Assembly: GCA_002717515.1 (NCBI GenBank)
Contig: PBEC01000022.1
Span: 1 to 54,381 of the forward strand
Length of the DNA: 54,381 bases
Direction of reading: 5' to 3'
Origin: Flavobacteriales bacterium
GTDB lineage: Bacteria; Bacteroidota; Bacteroidia; Flavobacteriales_C; GCA-002722245
A program made the position numbers and the translations under genes. Below, piece by piece: positions 43,519 to 52,132 of this stretch. The first letter of the stretch is position 1; each line of letters begins with the position of its first letter. Below the pieces are notes generated by a model. It saw only the letters and a list, made by a program, of their open reading frames with translations, ran no database searches and was not told the origin of the DNA.

Positions 43519-45024
43519 ATGAATATTTTTAAAAGAATATCTAAGATTATTGAAAGGTTAAATCTTTTTAAGCAAAAAAAGAGATCTAAGTCAATTGTAC
43601 CAGAAAATGATATTCAATCTAAAATTTTAGAAATTGAGAAATCCCAAGAATCTGAAAGGAAATCAATAATATCTCAAAAAGATAAATCTGTTCATGAAAG
43701 AGTTCAAATACTTTCCGATAGTCAAGAGAAACTAATTGATGAAAAAGTTAAAATTCTTGAAACTTCAAATACTGACAAAAACTTCCAAAAGTTAAAGGAA
43801 TTAAATAGAGAATTAGAAATATTAAAAACGAATTTTCTTTATCAGTTTCAGTTTAATTTTGAATTAAAAATAATAGAGCAAAAATTAATTAAGAGTATTT
43901 CTAAGGAATTAGTACCTAAAACTCTTTTTGACAATTCATTTAGGAATAAACAAAATCTCAAAATTGCAGCAATTGAAAATAGAGAAGCTGAAAAAGAAGA
44001 AATTAATAAATTAAAAAATGAGGTTGTTAATTTTTTACTTGTAAGAATTCACAATGAAAGAGAAGCTGCTCGTAAATTAAAAGAACGATTAGAAAGAGAA
44101 CGAAAACTTGATGAGGAGTATTTAAAATATATTAATGCTTCATTTCAAGCAATTAAAACCCGTGATTTCACTCTTGCTAAATCAAAACTAAATCAAGCCT
44201 TAACTATTAAACCTGAAAATAAAAAGGAGATTATTGATTTACTCGAAAGTTTAGATTCAAAGCAAAGAGAATTTAAAAACAACATTTTAAGCTACAAATC
44301 TCTTTTTGATTTGGCAGAAAAATCATTTCATGACAGGGAATTTGAAAAAGCAATTGAATTTTATACAAAAGCAAAACAGTTAAATGTTGATAACCTCATT
44401 TGCATCAGGCGTATTTCTGATGCTCAAAATAAAATTTTAAAGCTTAAAAAGAGAGAAAAAGAAAAAAAAGAAAAAGAAAAACTGGAAAAAGAGCATCGAG
44501 AAAAGTTTAAATCTGATGCAAAGGAGATTGTGGCCTTTTATCAAGCAAATGGGATTTCAGAGTTTTATCATTATACAGATTCACGAAACTTAGACTCAAT
44601 TATTCAAAATAATGGACTGTTTTCTTTGAGAGAAATGAGTAATCGTAATATATTTTATCATAAAGGAAGCGAAACCAGTGAGTTAGAAAATTATATTCGG
44701 CTATCTTATACCCAGAACCATCCATTACTGCATGTCTCCAAAAAAAAAGGAAGAATCAGGAAAGAGAAAACCTTCAAAATTAGTTTAAACGTTGCTGAGT
44801 TAAAGGAAACAAAATTTACTAATGTAAATGCTACAAGAACAAAAACATATCCAACCGTTAAGATGGGTGATGATTTAAACTTTATTGAAAACAATGTTAA
44901 AATCAATATTGTAAAAGCAAGGAATTACAGATATTTACCTCCCAATCAAAAGCCTTATTATCAAGCTGAAATAATGGTAAAAGATTATTTGCCATTAGAA
45001 TATATCAAAAACCTAAATAATTAA
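43519..45024 (+). CDS. coiled-coil/TPR protein with C-terminal DarT-like ADP-ribosyltransferase domain
   Basis: The 501-aa protein has a charged coiled coil (about 30-200), two or three TPR-like helix pairs (200-305), a Lys/Glu-rich helix (305-335) and a C-terminal domain (340-501) like DarT (DUF4433). Visible DarT features are FYHYTDSRNLDSIIQNNGLF (the NAD-binding His351 region), a middle NYIRLSYTQNHPLLH, and the end YYQAEIMVKDYLPLEYI with the presumed catalytic Glu484. DarT enzymes attach ADP-ribose from NAD+ to DNA bases and block replication. It is the first gene of a five-gene operon whose last gene is an ADP-ribosylglycohydrolase. The TPR and coil parts could couple the toxin to the ZorA-like tail. 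DNA as the target is inferred from the family. Confidence 0.72.
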   Translation: MNIFKRISKIIERLNLFKQKKRSKSIVPENDIQSKILEIEKSQESERKSIISQKDKSVHERVQILSDSQEKLIDEKVKILETSNTDKNFQKLKELNRELEILKTNFLYQFQFNFELKIIEQKLIKSISKELVPKTLFDNSFRNKQNLKIAAIENREAEKEEINKLKNEVVNFLLVRIHNEREAARKLKERLERERKLDEEYLKYINASFQAIKTRDFTLAKSKLNQALTIKPENKKEIIDLLESLDSKQREFKNNILSYKSLFDLAEKSFHDREFEKAIEFYTKAKQLNVDNLICIRRISDAQNKILKLKKREKEKKEKEKLEKEHREKFKSDAKEIVAFYQANGISEFYHYTDSRNLDSIIQNNGLFSLREMSNRNIFYHKGSETSELENYIRLSYTQNHPLLHVSKKKGRIRKEKTFKISLNVAELKETKFTNVNATRTKTYPTVKMGDDLNFIENNVKINIVKARNYRYLPPNQKPYYQAEIMVKDYLPLEYIKNLNN

Positions 45025-45043
45025 ATCAATTTAAAAATCAAAT

Positions 45044-46585
45044 ATGGAATTAGTCATAATTATAGGAATTATAATTTTACAATCTATTGTTTTCTACAAA
45101 GTTTATTCAAAGGTTAGCGTATTAAAAAAATTCTTCCCGTCAGTAAATCAACTCTCTATTAAAAATAGAGAGGTTGAATTTAATAAAGAGATTAAAGTAA
45201 ATGTTGATTATATTAATTTAGAAACAAATACATCTATTGAATTTAAGGAAACGATTGATTCTACAAACTCTTATTTAGAAAATAATAAAGGAAGTGCGGC
45301 TGATTTCAATATAATTAAAGATATTACTGAAAGACATATAGAAACGATTGTTAATAGTATTAATAGTACAATTTCTGCTCCTTTGTTTTTAGGGTTAGCA
45401 GGAACTTTCTTTGGTATTATTTACGGATTAAGTTTCTTGGAGTTTAGTGATATGGATAATGGTGTTTCTGTAATTACGACAGAAAGCATTAGTTCCTTAA
45501 TTGTTGGTGTTGTTACAGCAATGATTGCTAGTGCTGTTGGTCTTATATTAACATTGATCAACTCAGCTTGGTTATATAAAGACGCACTTTATATAAATGA
45601 AAAAGATAAAAATAACTTTTACGATTTTATTCAAAGTAAACTCCTGCCAAAATTATCTAAGGACGTATCAGACAGTTTAGGTACTTTAAAAAGTAATTTA
45701 GATCATTTCAATAATAAGTTCGGAGAAAATTTAATTCATTACAAGGATAGTTTCGGGATGCTAAATCAAAACTTGGTCTCTCAGAAGGATTTTTTGGAAG
45801 CAGTTCAAGAAGTAGGAGTAGTAAAGCTCTCCAATAAAATTGTTAAAACATTTGAATCTATTAATGACGCATCAAATCAGTTTGAAGATTTTAAAGGATA
45901 TCAATCTTCTTTAAATAAAACAGTAAGTGCCTCTATTGGTGTATTGAAAGAGTATAATGATGTATCGGTGAAATTCGCGAACTTTAATAAAAATTTAGAT
46001 TTAGTCACAGATCATATTGTTGAATCTTCTGATTTCTACCATCAATTTAAAGCTTTCCTTGAGAGTCATTTTTCTGAAGTTGAACAACGTAAAAACATTT
46101 TTACAAATTCTATTGGACAAATTGATGAAGTGTTAATGGCTAAACTTAAAGAACTTTCGGAAAAAACTCTTGAACAAAAGGATTTTTACAATGACCAATG
46201 GAGGACTACAGTTGATACTTTAAATAAGGATATTGTTGAGTTATTTGCAAAAATGACAGAATATGTACAAACAGAAGCTGAATCTTTAAAGAAATACATT
46301 TCAGCCGAAGAAGAAGGGTTAAATAAGATCTTTGAATCTAACAAAGAATTTTTTAAAGATTTTAGATATGTAGAGCAATTGTTCACAAAGTTTACGGCCT
46401 ATGCAGAAGTCTCTAATACACATCAAAAAAATATTGAAAGTGGGATTAAGACTATAACTGAATTACTTTCTAATGATGCTAGTCTCATTAATGTAAATGC
46501 AAATTTGGTTGAAATAAAAATTGCGTTGGAAAACATAAACACAACTATTTCTAAGCAAAACTCAGATAAAAATGAGCAGAAATAA
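45044..46585 (+). CDS. ZorA-like MotA/ExbB-type channel protein with long helical tail
   Basis: The 513-aa protein has transmembrane segments at about residues 2-18, 112-132 and 151-176. The last two read ISAPLFLGLAGTFFGIIYGL and SSLIVGVVTAMIASAVGLIL, the classic MotA/TolQ/ExbB proton-channel pattern. Residues 190-513 are a long cytoplasmic helical tail, a feature of ZorA in Zorya systems and not of ExbB or TolQ. No flagellar or Ton genes are nearby. It should form a pentameric ring around a dimer of the MotB-like proteins encoded next and turn ion flow into rotation. The gene begins 19 bp after the DarT-like gene and overlaps the next gene by 14 bp. Confidence 0.82.
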   Translation: MELVIIIGIIILQSIVFYKVYSKVSVLKKFFPSVNQLSIKNREVEFNKEIKVNVDYINLETNTSIEFKETIDSTNSYLENNKGSAADFNIIKDITERHIETIVNSINSTISAPLFLGLAGTFFGIIYGLSFLEFSDMDNGVSVITTESISSLIVGVVTAMIASAVGLILTLINSAWLYKDALYINEKDKNNFYDFIQSKLLPKLSKDVSDSLGTLKSNLDHFNNKFGENLIHYKDSFGMLNQNLVSQKDFLEAVQEVGVVKLSNKIVKTFESINDASNQFEDFKGYQSSLNKTVSASIGVLKEYNDVSVKFANFNKNLDLVTDHIVESSDFYHQFKAFLESHFSEVEQRKNIFTNSIGQIDEVLMAKLKELSEKTLEQKDFYNDQWRTTVDTLNKDIVELFAKMTEYVQTEAESLKKYISAEEEGLNKIFESNKEFFKDFRYVEQLFTKFTAYAEVSNTHQKNIESGIKTITELLSNDASLINVNANLVEIKIALENINTTISKQNSDKNEQK

Positions 46586-47306
46586 CAAGGACTATTTCTG
46601 GATGAGCTATGCTGACTTAATGACAAGTTTGTTTTTTGTTATGTTGGTATTATTTGTTCTTGTAGTATCGATAATGCAATATAAATCTGCTGCTTTAAAA
46701 GACAATTCAACGAAACTTAATCAAAAAACAATAGATCTTGAACAAAAACTTAATGAGAATGAACTTGTTCAAAAACAGCTTGAAGTCTTAAATAAACAAT
46801 TAAAAGCAGATGCTATAGATTTGGCTCGAATCAGATCAATTAATGAAACTTTAAAGGCTCTTGAAAAAGGAGGGAATTTTAAATACAATGCAATTTGTAA
46901 AAGATTTGAATTAAAACAACAGATCCTGTTCCCCACAAATAGTGCTGTAATTCCGAGTAACCAAAAAAAAATGTTACGAAGTGCTGGCCATCAACTAAAA
47001 GATTTGATTTCATTATTTAAATCTGAAAAAAATATTAAATTTCTTGTCGTTATTGAAGGTCGAGCAGCTAAACATGAAAAAGAAAGATTAAACTTAAAAT
47101 ATGCCAATAACGTCAAAGATTTAAGTTACAGTCGTTCCCTAGCCCTTTATAACTTATGGAAAAAGGCTGGTGTAAATTTAAATTCAATGAATTCAGAAGT
47201 AATGATATCCGGATCAGGATTTGATGGGTTATGTCGTTATTCAGGCTCTAAAGAAGGACTAAATAAACGTTTCATCATTCAAGTAATACCATATTTGATA
47301 AAATAA
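46572..47306 (+). CDS. ZorB/MotB-like protein 1 with OmpA-type peptidoglycan-binding domain
   Basis: The 244-aa protein starts YFWMSYADLMTSLFFVMLV, in which Asp15 occupies the place of the proton-carrying Asp32 of MotB, then one helix to residue 36, a coiled coil (40-105) and an OmpA-like domain (105-244) with FPTNSAVIPSNQKKML, VVIEGRAA, LSYSRSLALYNLW and GSGFDG...NKRFIIQV. The last part is the peptidoglycan-binding fold. It should pair with the ZorA-like protein as the stator plug and wall anchor. The start codon overlaps the end of the zorA-like gene, indicating coupled translation. Confidence 0.82.
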   Translation: MSRNNKDYFWMSYADLMTSLFFVMLVLFVLVVSIMQYKSAALKDNSTKLNQKTIDLEQKLNENELVQKQLEVLNKQLKADAIDLARIRSINETLKALEKGGNFKYNAICKRFELKQQILFPTNSAVIPSNQKKMLRSAGHQLKDLISLFKSEKNIKFLVVIEGRAAKHEKERLNLKYANNVKDLSYSRSLALYNLWKKAGVNLNSMNSEVMISGSGFDGLCRYSGSKEGLNKRFIIQVIPYLIK

Positions 47307-47350
47307 AAATTTAACTAAATAATAGTGATCAATGCAAATCAACTAAATTG

Positions 47351-48226
47351 ATGAAAAAAAATAATAAGGACTATTTTTGGATTGGGTATTCAGACTTAAT
47401 GACAAGTTTGTTTTTTATCATGTTGGTTCTTTTTGTTTTGGTAGTATCAATAATGCAATACCAACAAAATCAATTGAAATTGAAACTGGCTGAATATGAA
47501 AAAATAGAAGAGATTAAAAATGCCATTAACAATCTAAATCCTAAGTATTTTAAATACGATGCGATAAATAAAAGGCATGAATTGAGAGTTAATGTTTTGT
47601 TTAGTCCAGGTAGCCCAAAAATACCTAACGCAATTAAGCATGATCTTTATAAAGCGGGAAAAGAATTGAGTGAGATTATTAACAACCTTTCTGTTGCTGA
47701 TAATAAAATTAAATACTTGGTAATCATTGAAGGTATGGCAGCAAGGTATAATGACCCAAGTCAAAAATGGAAGAATAGTGACCCGGATTACATTGAAAGA
47801 ACATACAAGCTTAGTTATGATAGAGCTAAAGCGCTATTTCAATTTTGGCAATCCAAAGGAATTTTTTTTGATGAAAACGTTTTTGAAATTGTTTTGGCAG
47901 GAAGTGGATGGTATGGAGCGGGTAGGTATAAAGATGGAGAGGAAGGCAATAACAAAAGGTTTTTAATCCAAATCATTCCAAAAGTTGGTGAAATTAATCC
48001 TGCAAGTTATCTGCGTATTGAAAACAAACTTAGGTCCTTGCCTAAATTGATACCAAATAATGATAACGGAAAATTTGTTTTTACAGAAATAATCGTTTAC
48101 CCTTCAAGTTCAACTGTAATTGCAAGTTATGAGGATGGTCATAATTGGGGCAGTTCAAAATACAAATATCATCTTAGTAAAGAAGGTGTTATTACCTTTA
48201 ATTTAATTGATTCCTATGAAAATTAG
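47351..48226 (+). CDS. ZorB/MotB-like protein 2 with OmpA domain and C-terminal extension
   Basis: The ATG at 47351 (MKKNNKDYFWIGYSDLMTSL) is preferred over a TTG one codon earlier. The 291-aa protein is a paralogue of the previous one: same N terminus with Asp15, the helix FFIMLVLFVLVVSIMQYQ, a shorter coil, an OmpA domain (about 75-215: LFSPGSPKIPNAIKHDLYKA, LVIIEGMAARYND, LSYDRAKALFQFW, GSGWYG...NKRFLIQIIP), then 75 extra beta-rich residues (TEIIVYPSSSTVIASYEDG). Zorya systems normally have one ZorB. A pair of unequal MotB-like subunits suggests an asymmetric or exchangeable stator. Its end overlaps the next gene by 11 bp. Confidence 0.8.
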   Translation: MKKNNKDYFWIGYSDLMTSLFFIMLVLFVLVVSIMQYQQNQLKLKLAEYEKIEEIKNAINNLNPKYFKYDAINKRHELRVNVLFSPGSPKIPNAIKHDLYKAGKELSEIINNLSVADNKIKYLVIIEGMAARYNDPSQKWKNSDPDYIERTYKLSYDRAKALFQFWQSKGIFFDENVFEIVLAGSGWYGAGRYKDGEEGNNKRFLIQIIPKVGEINPASYLRIENKLRSLPKLIPNNDNGKFVFTEIIVYPSSSTVIASYEDGHNWGSSKYKYHLSKEGVITFNLIDSYEN

Positions 48227-49598
48227 ATATAAAAACAGCATACTACTTTCTGCTATTGGAGATAGCTTGGGTTGGATTACTGAGTTTGAAAAATCATCAG
48301 AAGCCATTCAAAAAAAATATGGAGTTGCTAGAATTGAAAAGTTTTATGATTGGGAAAAATATGTAGGAGGAAGATTTAATGGTTATTTAGATGAAATTAA
48401 AAGTGGGTCTTATTCTGATGATACTCAACTTTTGCTTTCAGTTGCTAGGTCTATCCAAAAAAACGGGAGTATTGATAACCTTTATTTTTCTAAAACAGAA
48501 TTACCTTCTTGGTTAAATTATGCACGAGGTGCTGGCAGAACAATTAAAAATGCAGCAAAAAAAATTGAGCGTAAATCTGCAGTTTGGAACAATAATTTCT
48601 TTACCTACAAGGTAGGACAAACCATATTGGATTACAGAGACAGTGGTGCAAATGGTGCAGCAATGAGAATTCTACCTATCGCATTAGCTAATCATAGGGA
48701 TTTTGGTAAAATGAAAGAGTATATTTTTTCTAATAGCATTGTTACCCACGGACACCCCAGAGCTATTGTTGGAGCTATCCTTTATGGGTATGCTATTGAT
48801 AAAATGTTAGAACAAAACTTAGAACAATTTAATTATAAGTTGTATTTAACTGAAATAGGGAAAGATGTTGAGCAAGTGTTTAACCCAAAGTTTATAACTA
48901 AACCTGAATTCAAAAGTTGGGTTTCCATATGGAATATAGGTCAAGACATTGACTTTATGACTGTTTATGAGCAAACTGTAAGAGAAGTCCTTAATTCCTT
49001 GAGAGATGTTTTCAAGTTTATTAGAGATGAAAAAAGCACAAAAGATTCATTACAAAGTTTTGGATGCTTTGCCTCTGCAACAAAAGGTTCAGGTATTTCA
49101 ACTGTTATTGGTGGAATCTATTTAGCTATTAAACATTATCAGAATCCTCGAAAAGCGATATTAGAAGCTGTTAACTCTATTGGTGCCGATACAGATAGTG
49201 TTGCTGCATTTGCAGGAGGGCTCATTGGTTGTCTATATGAAATAGAACTAATATCAGACCAATGGAGTAATGTACAAGATAGAGATTATCTAATTAGTAT
49301 TTCAAATAAACTTTATGATATTGCTAAAAAGGAATCACAAGAAGCCGATATACCACCCCCCTTTACAATAGGATTAAAGTCATTAAATGAAATTACATCA
49401 GATAGTTTTTTTGTAAATGAGGAAATAGAGTTTATCCCATTTGGAAAAGGAGTTGTTTCTTCAATTGACCGGCAGAAAACATTGACCAGTGGTAAATATA
49501 ACTTAATTATTGATGTTGATTTTGAAATTGGACAAAGCTGTAAATTTTCCAAAATATTAGATATTGAAAAAAATAATGCTCAAAAGTATTTTGATTAG
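48216..49598 (+). CDS. DraG/ARH-type ADP-ribosylglycohydrolase with C-terminal extension
   Basis: The ATG at 48216 lies inside the end of the previous gene; a TTG three codons earlier is less likely. The 460-aa protein has the full ADP-ribosylglycohydrolase set of metal-site motifs: SAIGDSLGW (12-20), SYSDDTQLLL (65-74), GANGAAMRILPIAL (144-157), THGHPRAIVGAILYG (177-191) and SIGADTDSVAAFAGGLIG (321-338). These enzymes remove ADP-ribose using two Mg ions. About 90 further residues follow (SDSFFVNEEIEFIPFGKGVV). Next to a DarT-like toxin it is the natural eraser or antitoxin, replacing the macrodomain protein DarG of known DarTG systems. That pairing is inference. Confidence 0.87.
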   Translation: MKIRYKNSILLSAIGDSLGWITEFEKSSEAIQKKYGVARIEKFYDWEKYVGGRFNGYLDEIKSGSYSDDTQLLLSVARSIQKNGSIDNLYFSKTELPSWLNYARGAGRTIKNAAKKIERKSAVWNNNFFTYKVGQTILDYRDSGANGAAMRILPIALANHRDFGKMKEYIFSNSIVTHGHPRAIVGAILYGYAIDKMLEQNLEQFNYKLYLTEIGKDVEQVFNPKFITKPEFKSWVSIWNIGQDIDFMTVYEQTVREVLNSLRDVFKFIRDEKSTKDSLQSFGCFASATKGSGISTVIGGIYLAIKHYQNPRKAILEAVNSIGADTDSVAAFAGGLIGCLYEIELISDQWSNVQDRDYLISISNKLYDIAKKESQEADIPPPFTIGLKSLNEITSDSFFVNEEIEFIPFGKGVVSSIDRQKTLTSGKYNLIIDVDFEIGQSCKFSKILDIEKNNAQKYFD

Positions 49599-49895
49599 TG
49601 TCATTATATCTTAAAATAGTTCAATTCATTTAAGGTGTAAAAGATAATTTCCTTTTTTTAATACCGTTTACCTCAATACAATACTTATAGCATTCATTCA
49701 CTCAAGTTTAACTGCATATTTATAGTTGGATTATTAATTAATGAAATCAAATTTTATTTTCATTTTACTTAAAATCTTGTTTTAAACTCTTAACCTAAAT
49801 AATTACAGTATTTAATTTCAATTTAGGCGTTTGATATACCTATATGGTTCTAATTTTTTCAAAGTTTCTAATTTACTGTGACAATCATATTCATA
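49599..49895. other. intergenic gap between two convergent operons
   Basis: The 297-bp gap separates the end of the glycohydrolase gene from the end of the receiver/HEPN gene. It is strongly AT-rich and I see no clear open frame, hairpin terminator or repeat in it. Confidence 0.5.
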
Positions 49896-52127
49896 CTAAC
49901 CTCCAAATTTCTTTTTTAATTGTTCAAGCTTTTCCTCATCAGATAGTTCTGGCAGTGAAAGCTTTGAATTTGTTTCGACAATATTATTAATATCTAGAAA
50001 GAACTCTAGAAAATGATTAAGCCTCGCTAAATCTTGGAAAGTAACAATTCCTTTTTCCGGATGGGCTGCCTTTTCGTTTCTGATTTTGTAAACTTTTGTC
50101 CAGTTTTTTTCACTTGATGAGTTTAAACCTAGCCTAAATAGCATTATTGAAGAAACTATGAAGTTTGTGTCAACCCTTCTATTGCTATAATTTGATTTAC
50201 CAACAAGATATTTCCCTTTGTTAAATTTAATAGCTGAAACAGGCGGTTTTTTATCATTCAAAGGATCCTTAGCAAGGACTAAATATCTCTTCTTAGGCGT
50301 AACAACATAATGGTTAAATCCAGACTCATAAACCGACTCCAGTTTTATAAATTCCTCGATTAGTAAGAATAATTGTAGATAAGCAAAATTTCTATATTTA
50401 TCCTTATCGAAAGATTTTTCTATCAATTCCCATGCAACTGAAAGAGCTCCTTTTATTTTTCCCTTGAAATCATCTTCGCAACAATTTGTTACAAACTCAA
50501 TTTTTTCAAACAAGGAGTAAATATTTTTGAGTTCTTTTGCTTTTTCACTTGATTCAGCAATTTTTGACTTTAAATTTTCAACTGAAAATGAAGCATCAAT
50601 TTCATAACTTTTCAGAACAAAGGAGTTTGCGCCATTCTTTAATATTGACTCATAAACAGATGTTTGATTTGAAGCCGTTGTTATTATAACTTGAATCCCT
50701 CGATTTATTTTCTTGATTTCTTTTAGAATTTTTATACCTGAATATTGATTTTTATTTTCTGTCGATTTTTCAAAATCTTCTACAATTAATCGCAAATCGA
50801 GCAAAACTAAATCAGGATTAAAATTAACTATACAATCTTTTGAATAATCAATAAGTTGCCTTTGAGATAGCTGGCTGTAATTTAATTTGAGAGACTTAAG
50901 GGTATATTTAGGATTAGAATCTATAAGCTTTTTATAAAAAAGATCCCAGCCTTTATTGTAATCATCGTCAATTAATAAAACTTTTGAACTAGATTCATTG
51001 GTTTCTTTTTTTTGTAAAAGATAGTTTTTGTTACTTTTTTTAAAAAATGAACTCTCTTTTAGGTATTTGAAGTATAAATTATCATTAACTGCTTTTGAAA
51101 CATCATTTAACTCATCTTCAACATTAATACCCAAATATTTGGACCAGCTATATACAGTCCAAATATTGGCTATAGAGTGTGAATCTTCATAGTTCAAAGG
51201 AACATCTAGTTTTAACTTTGATAACTCTTTCGGTAAGTCTTGGATTTGTAATTCATCAATTTCTTTAATTCCTTCGGAAAGCATCGAGCTCTTTCTATGT
51301 GTAATTAATGTTGTGTTCTTCGTTTTTAAAATATTAAAATAGGGACTGTTGAATAAGTTGCTAACTGAAGTAAAGCTATAAATAATTATTTTTGTTGTTT
51401 GATTTAAGCTTTTTGTGCATCTAATATGTGTAGCTAATCGAAGCCCATTGAAATCAGATAAAACTGGACCAAAACTAATAGGTACATAAATAAGATTGTA
51501 TTTATGTTCATTTAGCCAATCTTTAACTTTGTTTGACAAATCCGAATCGGATACTTTATTAAATATAGTTACCTCTTTTGCATCTTTAATAGGACTTTGG
51601 ATCTTTCTTTTTTGAGGATGAATAAACAAAACATTTGAATTTTCAATTTCAATTTGTTTTTCATTTAAAACAATTTTATTGGATTCATCTAATGAGTCAG
51701 ATAATTCTTTTTCAATTTCTGGAAATTCACCAAAAAGTAGGACTTCTAAAAGGGGAATATCTTTTTCAACCAGATGCTCTAAGTTTTGGTACATAGTCGC
51801 AACTGGCAAATAAGCTATATTTTCATTAATTGTTCTACTGCTTATACTCCCACTAAAAATAGCTAGTTTGAAATCATAATTTGATGAAGCATAGTTCTCT
51901 AATTTCATTCTTTTTTCAATAGCTTCATCTTTTAATTCAGTTCCATTCAAAAAAGATTCATGATAAATAACGGTATTATTTGGCCTGAAAACCTCATCAC
52001 TTAATTCAACCAAATGGTCTAGGGTATAAATAGGGAAAATAATATCCTTAAAAATTTCAAATCGTTCAGTATTCCAAGAAAAATCAGTTGCTTGTCTATT
52101 TTTTTTATCATCTATTAAGTATATCAT
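49896..52127 (-). CDS. multi-receiver protein with C-terminal HEPN-like motif, retron-associated
   Basis: The 743-aa protein seems to hold three receiver-like modules. The first (1-110) starts MIYLIDDKK but has His in place of the acceptor Asp (VIYHESF). A second (about 163-300) is degenerate. The third (382-530) is complete: KVLLIDDDYN (Asp387-389), LVLLDLRL (acceptor Asp444), ITTAS and Lys506 in FVLKS. The C-terminal part (530-715) is helical and contains VYKIRNEKAAHPEKG, an R-N-x3-A-H form of the HEPN ribonuclease motif (Arg683, His689), followed by a helix as in HEPN folds. The gene is the last of a tight operon with the reverse transcriptase. I propose it is the effector; RNase activity is untested. 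Confidence 0.7.
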   Translation of the reverse strand: MIYLIDDKKNRQATDFSWNTERFEIFKDIIFPIYTLDHLVELSDEVFRPNNTVIYHESFLNGTELKDEAIEKRMKLENYASSNYDFKLAIFSGSISSRTINENIAYLPVATMYQNLEHLVEKDIPLLEVLLFGEFPEIEKELSDSLDESNKIVLNEKQIEIENSNVLFIHPQKRKIQSPIKDAKEVTIFNKVSDSDLSNKVKDWLNEHKYNLIYVPISFGPVLSDFNGLRLATHIRCTKSLNQTTKIIIYSFTSVSNLFNSPYFNILKTKNTTLITHRKSSMLSEGIKEIDELQIQDLPKELSKLKLDVPLNYEDSHSIANIWTVYSWSKYLGINVEDELNDVSKAVNDNLYFKYLKESSFFKKSNKNYLLQKKETNESSSKVLLIDDDYNKGWDLFYKKLIDSNPKYTLKSLKLNYSQLSQRQLIDYSKDCIVNFNPDLVLLDLRLIVEDFEKSTENKNQYSGIKILKEIKKINRGIQVIITTASNQTSVYESILKNGANSFVLKSYEIDASFSVENLKSKIAESSEKAKELKNIYSLFEKIEFVTNCCEDDFKGKIKGALSVAWELIEKSFDKDKYRNFAYLQLFLLIEEFIKLESVYESGFNHYVVTPKKRYLVLAKDPLNDKKPPVSAIKFNKGKYLVGKSNYSNRRVDTNFIVSSIMLFRLGLNSSSEKNWTKVYKIRNEKAAHPEKGIVTFQDLARLNHFLEFFLDINNIVETNSKLSLPELSDEEKLEQLKKKFGG

Positions 52128-52132
52128 AACCT

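Noticed and set aside
47727-47966. A 79-codon frame within the second MotB-like gene.
   Set aside because: It is an alternative frame of the OmpA domain, which is conserved in the main frame.
45044-48226. Flagellar MotAB or TonB-ExbBD reading of the motor genes.
   Set aside because: There are no flagellar, TonB or Tol genes nearby, the organism type has neither classical flagella signs here, and the long ZorA-like tail and defence context fit Zorya better.
39169-49598. Treating the RecQ-like pair and the DarT/Zorya-like operon as one system.
   Set aside because: They are divergent, separated by 0.8 kb with a dead vsr and a repeat, and the second has its own promoter; two neighbouring systems is simpler.
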